From contig NZ_JBELOK010000007.1 of NCBI RefSeq assembly GCF_040276085.1, forward strand, positions 1 through 64,000: a stretch of DNA of 64,000 nucleotides, in the 5' to 3' direction. This stretch comes from Castellaniella sp040276085. GTDB lineage: Bacteria; Pseudomonadota; Gammaproteobacteria; Burkholderiales; Burkholderiaceae_B. The notes under the pieces are model-generated. The model worked only from the letters and a program-made list of their open reading frames with translations, did not search any database and was not told where the DNA came from. Positions 51,822-60,649 of the stretch are shown here, piece after piece. Position numbers and translations under genes: made by a program. Position 1 is the first letter of the stretch, and each line of letters starts with the position of its first letter.

Positions 51822-53957
51822 ATGACAGACCCCCAAAGCCCTTCTATTCCCGCCGTAGACTGGCGGCGAGAAGGTCCCGTGCTGCTGGTGAGGATCGATC
51901 ATCCGCCGGTGAACGCACTGGGGGTGGAAGTGCGCCGTGGCTTGTTGGCGGCGCTTGAGGCTGCCCAGGCAGACCAGGCGGTCCAGGCTATCCTCCTGCT
52001 GGCCAAGGGACGCAACTTCATGGCGGGCGCGGATATCCGTGAGTTTGGCCAGGCGCCCCAAGCTCCTTTGCTCACCGAGGTCTGCAATCAGATCGAAGCC
52101 TGTTCGCGGCCGGTGATCATCGCCGTACAGGGGGCCGCTTTTGGTGGCGGCCTCGAGGTGGTGCTGGCTGCCCACTATCGGCTGGCTGTGCCGGGCGCAA
52201 AATTCGGATTGCCTGAAGTCACGCTGGGTCTGCTGCCAGGCGCCGGCGGCACACAGCGGGCACCGCGTTTGATCGGTGTCGAGGCCGCCCTGAAGCTCAT
52301 GCTTGATGGCAAGCCGGTGACGGCCCGGCAGGCGCTTGACATGGGGCTGGTGGATCGGCTGGCCAACGGCACGGATCCGCTGGCTGAAGGGCTGGCCTAC
52401 GTGCAAGAGCTGCTGGCCGCTGGCGCCGTGGTGCGGCCAACGCGTGACCGTGCGATCGCCGCAGAGGCTGTCCCGGCCACCCGGCAGGCTATTGAGGTGG
52501 CCCGTGGCGGGCTGGGCAAGCAGTATCGAGGCCTGTTCTCGCCGGCACGCATCATCGACGCAGTCGAGGCAGTGCTGGATGTGCCTTTTGATGAAGGTTT
52601 GCGTCTTGAGCGTACCTTATTCCTGCAGTGCCTGGACACCCCGCAGCGTCAGGCGCTGGTGCATGCGTTCTTTGCCGAGCGTGAAGCCGCCAAGGTGCCC
52701 GAGGCCGATCGCGCTGCGCCCCGGCCCGTCGAGCAGGTCGGCATCGTGGGTGGTGGCACGATGGGCGTCGGGATTGCTATCGCGATGCTGGATGCCGGCT
52801 TGCCGGTGGTCATGATCGAGCGCGATGCGACGAGCCTGGCACGCGGTCAGGCCTATGTCGGCAAGGTCTATGACAGTCTGGTGCAGCGTGGTCGGATGGA
52901 TGCCGCGGAGCGTGATCGCCGCCTGAGCCTGTTTTCCGGGGCGACGGACTATGCCGCTCTGGCTCAGGCCGATCTGGTGGTCGAGGCCGTCTTTGAAAAC
53001 ATGGCGGTGAAGTCCACCGTTTTCATCGAACTCGACCGGGTGTGCAAGCCGGGAGCCGTGCTGGCCAGCAACACGTCGTATCTGGACATCAATACGCTGG
53101 CAAAAGCCGTGTCCAGGCCGCAGGACGTCATTGGCCTGCACTTCTTTTCGCCCGCCAACATCATGAAGCTGCTGGAGATCGTCGTGCCTGAGCAGGTGGC
53201 GGACGAGGTGGTGGCGACTGGGTTTGCTTTGGCCAGGCGTCTGAAGAAAGTGGCGGTACGCGCAGGTATCTGCGACGGCTTCATTGGCAATCGGGTGCTT
53301 GCTGTCTACCGGCAGGCGGCAGATTACCTGCTAGCCGACGGGGCTTCGCCCTATCAGATCGATCAGGCGGTGCGTCATTTTGGATTTCCGATGGGGCCTT
53401 TTCAGGTGTCCGATCTTGCAGGCGGCGACATTGGCTGGGCGACCCGCAAGCGCCGTGCTGCCACGCGCGACCCGCTGCTGCGCTATGTGCCGGTAGCCGA
53501 CCGCCTGTGTGAGCGCGGCTGGTTCGGACAGAAGACCGGCCGGGGCTGGTACCAGTATCCGGATGGCGCACGCATCGGGCAGGAAGACGCCGAGGTGCTG
53601 GCCATCTTGGCGGAAGAGCGTCGGACGCTGGGGGTTGTGCCGCGCACGTTCACCGAGGACGAGATCCTGCGCCGCTATCTGGCCGCCATGGTCAACGAAG
53701 GGGCCAATGTCGTGCACCAGGGCATCGCCTTGCGGCCCCTGGATGTGGATGTGGTCATGCTTTATGGCTACGGCTTTCCGCGTTATCGCGGTGGCCCCCT
53801 GCACTACGCCGATCAAATTGGGCTGGACAAGATTCTGGCCGATATTCAGGCGTTCGCGGCGGAAGACCCCCATTTCTGGAAGCCTTCGCCCATGTTGCTG
53901 CAACTGGTGGCACAAGGCAGACATTTCAAAGACCTGAATCAACTTCCACGAGGCTGA
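51822..53957 (+). CDS. Bifunctional enoyl-CoA hydratase / 3-hydroxyacyl-CoA dehydrogenase
   Basis: A 711-residue FadB/FadJ/PimF-like enzyme. The N-terminal crotonase domain has GRNFMAGADIREFG, AAFGGGLEVVLAAHYRLA and LPEVTLGLLPGAGGTQR with both catalytic Glu residues. The NAD domain starts near residue 305 with VGIVGGGTMGVGIAIAML, followed by the C-terminal dehydrogenase domain (GFIGNRVLAVYRQA, GFPMGPFQVSDLAGGDIGW). It hydrates enoyl-CoA and oxidises the 3-hydroxy product. First gene of the operon; the ATG at 51822 is preceded by CAGGAGA. Confidence 0.93.
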   Translation: MTDPQSPSIPAVDWRREGPVLLVRIDHPPVNALGVEVRRGLLAALEAAQADQAVQAILLLAKGRNFMAGADIREFGQAPQAPLLTEVCNQIEACSRPVIIAVQGAAFGGGLEVVLAAHYRLAVPGAKFGLPEVTLGLLPGAGGTQRAPRLIGVEAALKLMLDGKPVTARQALDMGLVDRLANGTDPLAEGLAYVQELLAAGAVVRPTRDRAIAAEAVPATRQAIEVARGGLGKQYRGLFSPARIIDAVEAVLDVPFDEGLRLERTLFLQCLDTPQRQALVHAFFAEREAAKVPEADRAAPRPVEQVGIVGGGTMGVGIAIAMLDAGLPVVMIERDATSLARGQAYVGKVYDSLVQRGRMDAAERDRRLSLFSGATDYAALAQADLVVEAVFENMAVKSTVFIELDRVCKPGAVLASNTSYLDINTLAKAVSRPQDVIGLHFFSPANIMKLLEIVVPEQVADEVVATGFALARRLKKVAVRAGICDGFIGNRVLAVYRQAADYLLADGASPYQIDQAVRHFGFPMGPFQVSDLAGGDIGWATRKRRAATRDPLLRYVPVADRLCERGWFGQKTGRGWYQYPDGARIGQEDAEVLAILAEERRTLGVVPRTFTEDEILRRYLAAMVNEGANVVHQGIALRPLDVDVVMLYGYGFPRYRGGPLHYADQIGLDKILADIQAFAAEDPHFWKPSPMLLQLVAQGRHFKDLNQLPRG

Positions 53958-53968
53958 GGAGACTCATC

Positions 53969-55159
53969 ATGCGAGAAGCCGTCATCGTTTCAACAGCCCG
54001 CACGCCGCTGACCAAGGCGCACCGGGGAGAATTCAACATCACGCCGGGCCCCACCTTGGCAGCCTATGCCGTCCGTGCCGCCGTCGAACGCTCGAGCGTC
54101 GATCCCGCCCAGTTCGAAGACATGATCCTGGGCTGCGGTTATCCCGAAGGCACCACAGGCCGGAATGTGGCGCGCCAGACCGTAATCCGCGCCGGCTTGC
54201 CTGTCGCGGTGGCAGGCACGACCGTCAACCGCTTCTGCGCCTCTGGCCTGCAGGCCATCGCCATGGCGGCGGGGCGCATTGTCCTTGAAGGTGTGCCCGC
54301 CATGATCGCGGGAGGGGTGGAAAGCTGCTCGCAGATTCAGGGCCGCAGCGCTACCGATGCCGGTACGACCGGTATCGACCCCTGGATTGCGGAGCACAAG
54401 CCCGAGATCTACTTGTCGATGATTCAGACCGCGGACATCGTGGCTCGCCGCTATGGCATCTCGCGCGAAGACCAGGATGCCTTCGCCGCGGAAAGCCAGC
54501 GCCGGACGGCTCAGGCGCAGGCCGCCGGTGTATTCAAGGACGAGATCATCGCCTGCACGACCACCATGGCCGTGAAGGACAAAGAAACGGGTGAAATCAC
54601 ACATGCCGCAGTGACGGTCGATCACGATACCTGCAATCGTCCCGGCACGACGGTGGAAAGCCTGGCCAAGCTGGCACCGGTCATGGGGCTGGGCCAGTTC
54701 ATCACGGCCGGCAACGCTTCGCAGCTGTCAGATGGCGCAGCGGCTTGCGTCATGGTGGAAGCGAGCGAGGCCGGACGCCTCGGATTGCAGCCCTTGGGCG
54801 CCTTTCGGGGGCTGGTGGTGGCGGGCTGCGAGCCGGACGAGATGGGCATTGGCCCCGTGTTCGCCGTGCCGCGCTTGTTGAAGCGCTATGGCCTGAAGAT
54901 GGATGATATCGGCCTGTGGGAACTGAACGAGGCCTTTGCCTCGCAGGCGCTGTATTGCCAGCGCACACTGGGTATCCCCCTCGACCGCCTCAATGTCAAC
55001 GGAGGCGCCATTTCCATCGGTCACCCCTTTGGCACCACGGGCGCGCGCCTGGCAGGGCACGTGCTGCTGGAAGGCAAGCGGCGTGGCGTGAAGTACGCCG
55101 TGACCACCATGTGTATTGGCGGCGGCATGGGGGCAGCAGGGCTGTTCGAAATCTACTGA
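53969..55159 (+). CDS. Acetyl-CoA acyltransferase (thiolase)
   Basis: A 396-residue thiolase. The acyl-accepting Cys is residue 90 (NRFCASGLQ); GHPFGTTGAR and CIGGGMGAAG near the C-terminus hold the other catalytic His and Cys. It cleaves 3-oxoacyl-CoA with CoA to release acetyl-CoA. It follows the bifunctional enzyme by 11 bases. Confidence 0.93.
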   Translation: MREAVIVSTARTPLTKAHRGEFNITPGPTLAAYAVRAAVERSSVDPAQFEDMILGCGYPEGTTGRNVARQTVIRAGLPVAVAGTTVNRFCASGLQAIAMAAGRIVLEGVPAMIAGGVESCSQIQGRSATDAGTTGIDPWIAEHKPEIYLSMIQTADIVARRYGISREDQDAFAAESQRRTAQAQAAGVFKDEIIACTTTMAVKDKETGEITHAAVTVDHDTCNRPGTTVESLAKLAPVMGLGQFITAGNASQLSDGAAACVMVEASEAGRLGLQPLGAFRGLVVAGCEPDEMGIGPVFAVPRLLKRYGLKMDDIGLWELNEAFASQALYCQRTLGIPLDRLNVNGGAISIGHPFGTTGARLAGHVLLEGKRRGVKYAVTTMCIGGGMGAAGLFEIY

Positions 55160-55174
55160 TCTCAAGGAATTCTC

Positions 55175-56371
55175 ATGGATTTAAATTTCACTCCGGAAGA
55201 AGAACGCTTCCGGCAGGAAGTCTGCGACTTTCTGGAGGCCAAATTGCCGCAGCGCTTGTCTGACAAAGTGGCCCAGGGCTCGCATCTGAGCAAGGCCGAT
55301 ATGCAGTCCTGGCATGCCATCCTGAATGAGCAGGGCTGGCTCGCCACTCATTGGCCCGTCGAGTATGGCGGCACAGGCTGGGATGCCGTGCGCAAGTTCA
55401 TTTTCGACAATGAGTGCGCATTGGCCCACGCGCCGCGTGTGGTGCCGTTTGGTGTCAACATGCTGGGCCCTGTGCTCATCAAATATGGCACCGAAGCGCA
55501 GAAACGTGATTGGTTGCCTCGCATCCTAGATGGTTCCGACTGGTGGTGCCAAGGATATTCCGAGCCGGGTGCCGGCTCGGACCTGGCGGGCCTGAAGACA
55601 CGGGCCGTGCGGGATGGGGACCATTACGTCGTCAATGGACAGAAGACCTGGACCACGCTGGGCCAGTACGCCAACATGATCTTCTGTCTAGTACGGACCG
55701 ATCCAGACGCCAAGAAGCAGGCGGGTATCAGCTTTCTGCTGATCAACATGAACACGCCGGGCGTCGAAGTGCGGCCCATCATCACGCTGGATGGTGCTCA
55801 TGAGGTCAACGAGGTGTTCTTCACCGACGTGCGGGTACCCGTCGAGAACCTAGTGGGCGAGGAAAACCGGGGTTGGACCTGCGCCAAGTATTTATTGACG
55901 TATGAGCGCACTAATATTGCGGGGGTGGGCATGTCGGCTGCGGCGCTCAGCCGTCTGCGCAGCATCGCCGCCAGATTGCAGAAAAATGGCCGACCTCTGG
56001 TGCAGGGCCCTGTCTTTGCTGCACGCCTGGCCAAGATCGAGATCGATTTGGAAAACATGAAGCTCACCAATCTGCGTGTCATCGCGGCCGTGGCCGGCGG
56101 CGGAGTGCCTGGGGCCGAGAGCTCGATGCTGAAGGTCCGGGGCACCCAGATCCGGCAGGAGATCACGGCCTTGATGCGCCGCGCCATGGGGCCGTATGCA
56201 CAGCCGCTGCAAAGTGCCGCCCTGGATGAAGGGTTTGCCGGTCCATGGGTCGGTCCCCAGGAGGCCGCCACGGTGGCGGCCCAGTACTTCAACAATCGCA
56301 AGCTGTCGATCTTTGGTGGGTCCAATGAGATCCAGCGCAACATCATCTCCAAGATGATCCTCGGACTGTAA
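55175..56371 (+). CDS. Acyl-CoA dehydrogenase, PimC-like large subunit
   Basis: A 398-residue FAD enzyme. FAD and substrate motifs are visible: WWCQGYSEPGAGSDLAGLKT, NGQKTWTTLGQYA and FGGSNEIQRNIISKMILGL at the end. It is 15 bases after the thiolase gene and 13 bases before a second, dissimilar dehydrogenase. Paired genes of this type are known for two-subunit dehydrogenases such as PimCD for pimeloyl-CoA, so a heteromer is likely. It makes the 2,3-enoyl-CoA. Confidence 0.9.
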   Translation: MDLNFTPEEERFRQEVCDFLEAKLPQRLSDKVAQGSHLSKADMQSWHAILNEQGWLATHWPVEYGGTGWDAVRKFIFDNECALAHAPRVVPFGVNMLGPVLIKYGTEAQKRDWLPRILDGSDWWCQGYSEPGAGSDLAGLKTRAVRDGDHYVVNGQKTWTTLGQYANMIFCLVRTDPDAKKQAGISFLLINMNTPGVEVRPIITLDGAHEVNEVFFTDVRVPVENLVGEENRGWTCAKYLLTYERTNIAGVGMSAAALSRLRSIAARLQKNGRPLVQGPVFAARLAKIEIDLENMKLTNLRVIAAVAGGGVPGAESSMLKVRGTQIRQEITALMRRAMGPYAQPLQSAALDEGFAGPWVGPQEAATVAAQYFNNRKLSIFGGSNEIQRNIISKMILGL

Positions 56372-56384
56372 GGGGATTGCATTC

Positions 56385-57524
56385 ATGAATTTCGAACATA
56401 CCGAAAATCGCCGCATGATCGCGGAGTCGTTGAGCCGCTACTTGCGCGAGCAGTATCCATTTGCCGAGCGGGACACGATTGCCCGCTCTACGTCCGGCCG
56501 AAGCCCCCAGCATTGGCAGCGCCTGTCAGAGATGGGTATCGTCGGTGCCCTTTTCAGCGAGCGCCAGGGGGGATATGGTGGTTCCGGATTCGACCTCGCT
56601 GTGGTCTTCGAAGAGTTGGGACGTCGCCTGGTGACAGAGCCCTTTCTGGGCACCCTGATGGCGGGGCTGGCCTTGGCCGAGGCGGATGGAGCAGAGGCGT
56701 TGGCGCACGTGCAGGCCATGATCGAAGGGCAGTGCATTGGTGCCTTCGCCCATGCGGAACCCGATGCCGCCCACGCGCTCTCCCGGGTGAGCGCGACGGC
56801 GCGGCGCACAGAAGGCGGGTGGGTGCTGGATGGCGCCAAGGCAGTGGTGCCGCATGCCGAAGCGGCTGACCTGATCGTCGTCAGTGCGCGCACTTCGGGG
56901 GTGCCTGGCGACGAGCAAGGCATCAGCCTGTTTGTCGTATCGGCCAAGGCCGCTGGTTTGACGCTGCGCGGTTACCCGCTGGTGGACGGCGGCCGTGCAG
57001 CTGAACTCATCCTGGCGAATGTCCGTCTTGGCGATGATGCGTTGCTGGGGGCTGTGGATCAAGCCTATCCCCAGATCGAACGTGTCATCGGAGCAGGCAT
57101 CCTGGCGCTTTGTGCCGAAAGCCTGGGCGCCATGGAAATGGCGAAGGACGACACGCTGGAGTATCTGCGCACCCGTCAGCAGTTCGGCGTGCCGATCGGC
57201 AGCTTTCAGGCCTTGCAGCACCGCATGGTGGACGTGCTGCTCGAGATCGAGCAGGCCCGCTCGGCAGTCATCCGGGCAGCAGCGGCCTTGGATGGCGAGG
57301 ACCGGCTGGTGCGCGAGCAGGCTTTGTCGGCGGCCAAATACACCATTGGCCGGGTTGGTATCCTGGTTGCCGAGGAAGCCATCCAGCTGCACGGCGGCAT
57401 TGGCATGACCTGGGAGTTGCCGCTGGCGCACTATGCCAAGCGTCTGGTGATGATCGATCACCAGTTGGGAGACGAAGACTTTCATCTGCAGCGCTACATG
57501 GCGCTGGGTGGGGCACAGTCATGA
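56385..57524 (+). CDS. Acyl-CoA dehydrogenase, PimD-like small subunit
   Basis: A 379-residue acyl-CoA dehydrogenase-fold protein, divergent from its neighbour. It has GALFSERQGGYGGSGFDLAVVFEELGRR, TRQQFGVPIGSFQALQHRMVDVL and LHGGIGMTWELPLAHYAKRL, the C-terminal FAD-binding element. It lacks some of the N-terminal substrate-binding features of its partner, as expected for a complementary subunit. Its stop overlaps the next ATG (ATGA). Confidence 0.9.
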   Translation: MNFEHTENRRMIAESLSRYLREQYPFAERDTIARSTSGRSPQHWQRLSEMGIVGALFSERQGGYGGSGFDLAVVFEELGRRLVTEPFLGTLMAGLALAEADGAEALAHVQAMIEGQCIGAFAHAEPDAAHALSRVSATARRTEGGWVLDGAKAVVPHAEAADLIVVSARTSGVPGDEQGISLFVVSAKAAGLTLRGYPLVDGGRAAELILANVRLGDDALLGAVDQAYPQIERVIGAGILALCAESLGAMEMAKDDTLEYLRTRQQFGVPIGSFQALQHRMVDVLLEIEQARSAVIRAAAALDGEDRLVREQALSAAKYTIGRVGILVAEEAIQLHGGIGMTWELPLAHYAKRLVMIDHQLGDEDFHLQRYMALGGAQS

Positions 57525-58318
57525 ACCAAAGGCTGATGTCGCGCCGTGAAGGCGGTGTCCAGGTGCTGATGAACCATAATCCTCAGGCGCGCAATGCGCT
57601 CAGCGCCGAATTTTATGCGGCCCTGCGCGAAGCCCTGGCCGCTGCTGCCGCAGACCCCGAGGTGGGAGCCGTGGTGCTCACGGGGGCGGAAGGCTATTTC
57701 TGCGCGGGCGGCGATCTCAATCAGCTGTCCAAGCGGCGCGAGCTCACCGAGTCGCAGCGCCGCGAGCGTATTGAGGCCCTGCACGAGACCGTGCGCGCTA
57801 TCCGCCGTTGCCCCAAGCCAGTGCTGGCTGCCGTGGAAGGGGGCGCCGCCGGGGCCGGGGTGTCCATTGCGCTGGCCTGCGATCTGCTGCTCATGGCAGA
57901 GGACGCCTATCTGTCACTGGCTTACGTCAAGGTAGGCCTGAGCCCGGATGGCGGCGCGACAGCATTCCTGTCCGAGTTCATGCCGCGCCAGCTGCTGGCC
58001 GAGCTGGTGTTGACGGGCGATAGAATCTCGGTGCCCCGGTTGGCCAGCCTGGGGGTGGTCAACCGCGTGGTGACGCCGGGCAGTGTCGAGGCGCGGGCGG
58101 TCGAGCTGGGTCAACGCCTGGCGCGCGGCCCACAGCGAGCCATGGCGCGGATCAAGGCGTTGTCGCTCAGCGCTTACCGCCAATCGGTGGAGGGGCAACT
58201 CGATGCAGAGGCCGACCGGATGGCAGCCTCTCTGGGTGATGCGGAAGCGGCCGAGGGCATACAGGCGTTCTTTGAAAATCGTTCCGCCAACTTCATTTCT
58301 TTGAGGAAAATATCATGA
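57521..58318 (+). CDS. Enoyl-CoA hydratase/isomerase family protein
   Basis: A 265-residue single-domain crotonase. The oxyanion hole YFCAGGDLNQLS and AVEGGAAGAGVSIALACDLL are intact. The active-site loop reads SPDGGAT, with Asp where FadB-type enzymes have Glu, as in the isomerase/hydratase PaaG branch. It may act on a different double bond or stereoisomer than the bifunctional enzyme in the same operon. It overlaps its neighbours by four bases on each side. Confidence 0.9.
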   Translation: MNQRLMSRREGGVQVLMNHNPQARNALSAEFYAALREALAAAAADPEVGAVVLTGAEGYFCAGGDLNQLSKRRELTESQRRERIEALHETVRAIRRCPKPVLAAVEGGAAGAGVSIALACDLLLMAEDAYLSLAYVKVGLSPDGGATAFLSEFMPRQLLAELVLTGDRISVPRLASLGVVNRVVTPGSVEARAVELGQRLARGPQRAMARIKALSLSAYRQSVEGQLDAEADRMAASLGDAEAAEGIQAFFENRSANFISLRKIS

Positions 58319-59523
58319 CGAGCGAGACGGCTCATCTGCCCCTGGCGGGGGTGCGTGTTCTGGATCTATCCCGCGTGCTGGCGGGCCCCATGTCGGCCAT
58401 GACACTGGGCGACTTGGGTGCCGAAGTGATCAAGGTGGAACATCCTGGCCGGGGCGACGACACGCGCGACTGGGGCGTCCGAGTGGGGCTGACCGAGACG
58501 GCCTACTTCAACAGCGTCAATCGTAACAAGCGCTCCGTGACCCTGGACCTGAAGTCCGCAGAAGGTCGACGTATCGCCCGTGAACTGGCGGTGCAGAGCG
58601 ATGTGGTCGTGCAGAACTTCAAGGTGGGCGGGGTCGAGCGCATGGGGTTGGGCTACAAGCAGCTTAGCGCAGAGAATCCGCGACTGATTTATTGCTCGAT
58701 TTCCGGCTACAACAGCCATGGCCCCGAGGCTACCCGCCCAGGCTACGATCTGGTAGTGCAGGGGGAAACCGGCCTCATGGCCTTGAACGGCGAGGTGGGG
58801 CAGCCGCCGCTGAAGTTCGGCGTGGCGGTCGTGGACATGTTTACCGGCATGTATGCCGCCCAGGCGATGCTGGCGGCGCTATTCGAGCGCGAGCGCACTG
58901 GGCGCGGACGCCATATCCAGATGGCGCTGTATGACTGCGGCCTGATGATTTCTGCCTACTATGGGCTCGAAGCCCTGCTGCGCGGCGAAGATCCTCCCAA
59001 GTACGGCAACAACCACCCGTCCATCATGCCCTACGGCGTCTTCGAGGCCCAGGATGGGCCGCTGGTGGTGACGGTAGGGAACAACAGCCAGTTCGAGCGA
59101 TTCTGCCGCGACGTCATTGAACGACCCGACTTGGCCGACGACGAGCGATTCAAAACCAATCTCCTGCGGGCGGCCAACCGCGAGGCGTTGAATCCTGTGC
59201 TCATCGATGAGATTCATCGTCGACCGCGCGCACTGCTGCTCCAGCGCCTAGCCGCCTGCGGCATTCCTTGCGGCGAGGTACTGGGTCTTCATGAGGCACT
59301 GACGTCCCAACGGGCCGTCGATGGCGGCCTGGTGCAGAGCCTGCCGCATCCGCATGCGCAGTCCACCTACGTGCTGGCGCCGCCCTATCGTTTCGACGGC
59401 CAGCGTCCGCCAATCCGCAAGACGCCGCCGCAGCTGGGGGCGGATACGGCCGAAGTGCTGCAGTCGCTCCTCGCCATGAGCGACGCCGATGTGGCACGGC
59501 TCAAGGCTCAGCAGATCATCTAG
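58315..59523 (+). CDS. CaiB/BaiF family (class III) CoA-transferase
   Basis: A 402-residue CoA-transferase. The N-terminus LPLAGVRVLDLSRVLAGPM and the catalytic Asp in PGYDLVVQGETGLM are typical. It activates a carboxylic acid by taking CoA from a donor such as succinyl-CoA or another acyl-CoA, without ATP. It appears in place of the CoA ligase that starts the pim-type pathway. Confidence 0.93.
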   Translation: MTSETAHLPLAGVRVLDLSRVLAGPMSAMTLGDLGAEVIKVEHPGRGDDTRDWGVRVGLTETAYFNSVNRNKRSVTLDLKSAEGRRIARELAVQSDVVVQNFKVGGVERMGLGYKQLSAENPRLIYCSISGYNSHGPEATRPGYDLVVQGETGLMALNGEVGQPPLKFGVAVVDMFTGMYAAQAMLAALFERERTGRGRHIQMALYDCGLMISAYYGLEALLRGEDPPKYGNNHPSIMPYGVFEAQDGPLVVTVGNNSQFERFCRDVIERPDLADDERFKTNLLRAANREALNPVLIDEIHRRPRALLLQRLAACGIPCGEVLGLHEALTSQRAVDGGLVQSLPHPHAQSTYVLAPPYRFDGQRPPIRKTPPQLGADTAEVLQSLLAMSDADVARLKAQQII

Positions 59524-59556
59524 CGGCGTTGCGATCCCCCAGGAGACTCCAAGATT

Positions 59557-60564
59557 ATGCCGATTTCATGCCAAACGGACATCACCCGTCTGTATGGGAT
59601 CCCTCTGCCCGTCGTGGCGGGCGGGTTGATGTGGCTGGCCAATGCCGAGTATGTGGCCGCGGCTTCTCGCGCCGGCATCATGGGTTTCATCACGGCGGCA
59701 AGCTTTCCCGAGGAACAGCAGCTGCGCGACGAGATTCGCCGCTGCCGGGACCTGTGTAACGGCGGCCCTTTCGGCGTCAACGTGTCCATGTTGCCCAAGC
59801 TGGTGCCGGGAGAGAAAACCCAGCAGGTGTTCGAGACCCTCATCGAAGAGGGGGTGCGTTTCGTCGAGACCTCGGGCCGTAGTCCGGAGGCCTATCTGCC
59901 CCTGCTGAAGTCGGCGGGCGTCAAGGTGCTGCATAAGGTGCCTGCCGTACGCTATGCCCTCAAGGCCCAGTCGATGGGCGTCGATGCCGTGGCCGTTGTT
60001 GGTGCGGAGTGCGGCGGGCATCCCGGTATGGATATGGTGGGCACCATCGTCAATACGGCCTGGGCGCAGCAGGCCTTGCATATTCCCTATCTGGTGGGTG
60101 GCGGCATCGGCCACGGATCGCAGATCATCGCCGCGCTGGCGATGGGAGCCGCCGGTGTGGTGGTGGGCACTCGCTTCCTGGTGGCTGACGAGATCTGGGC
60201 GCACACAGAGTTCAAACAACGGCTCATCCAGGCGTTGCCCACGGATACCGACCTGTGCATGCAGTCGATCAAGAACACAGTACGCACCTTGCGTAACGAA
60301 ACGACGGTGCTGGTGAAAGCCATGGAGGCTGAGAACCCCCAGGTGACGATCGCGGATCTGATGCCGCTGGTCTCCGGCCAGATCGGTCGCAATGCCTACC
60401 AGACGGGCGATTGGTCGCGCGGCTTGCTCGCGGCCGGTCATGCGCTGGCCTTTGTCGATCGGGCGGAGCCCCTGGCCGCCATCGTGGCGCGCCTGAGGGA
60501 AGAGATGCAGCAGGCCTTGCAACGGCTGGATGCCGTCCGCCAGGAAACGACGCCGGTGAATTGA
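59557..60564 (+). CDS. Nitronate monooxygenase-family FMN protein (2-nitropropane dioxygenase-like)
   Basis: A 335-residue TIM-barrel flavoprotein. FMN-binding and catalytic segments GAECGGHPGMD and GGGIGHGSQIIAALAMGAAGVVVGTRFL are present. The family includes nitronate monooxygenases and FabK-type enoyl reductases, which have the same fold. Its place inside a beta-oxidation operon is more consistent with enoyl/acyl chemistry than with nitroalkane detoxification, but the sequence does not decide this. Confidence 0.85.
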   Translation: MPISCQTDITRLYGIPLPVVAGGLMWLANAEYVAAASRAGIMGFITAASFPEEQQLRDEIRRCRDLCNGGPFGVNVSMLPKLVPGEKTQQVFETLIEEGVRFVETSGRSPEAYLPLLKSAGVKVLHKVPAVRYALKAQSMGVDAVAVVGAECGGHPGMDMVGTIVNTAWAQQALHIPYLVGGGIGHGSQIIAALAMGAAGVVVGTRFLVADEIWAHTEFKQRLIQALPTDTDLCMQSIKNTVRTLRNETTVLVKAMEAENPQVTIADLMPLVSGQIGRNAYQTGDWSRGLLAAGHALAFVDRAEPLAAIVARLREEMQQALQRLDAVRQETTPVN

Positions 60565-60649
60565 TCTATCCGGTTTACCGAGTTTGATTGTTTTTCAAGA
60601 GGGGCCTCAGACAAGGCCTTGTTAAATGCCATACAAAAGGAGAGATGTC

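Noticed and set aside
60585..60625. Terminator between the FMN protein and the second binding-protein gene
   Set aside because: Only a short GGCC/GGCC stem without a clear T tract; too weak to call.
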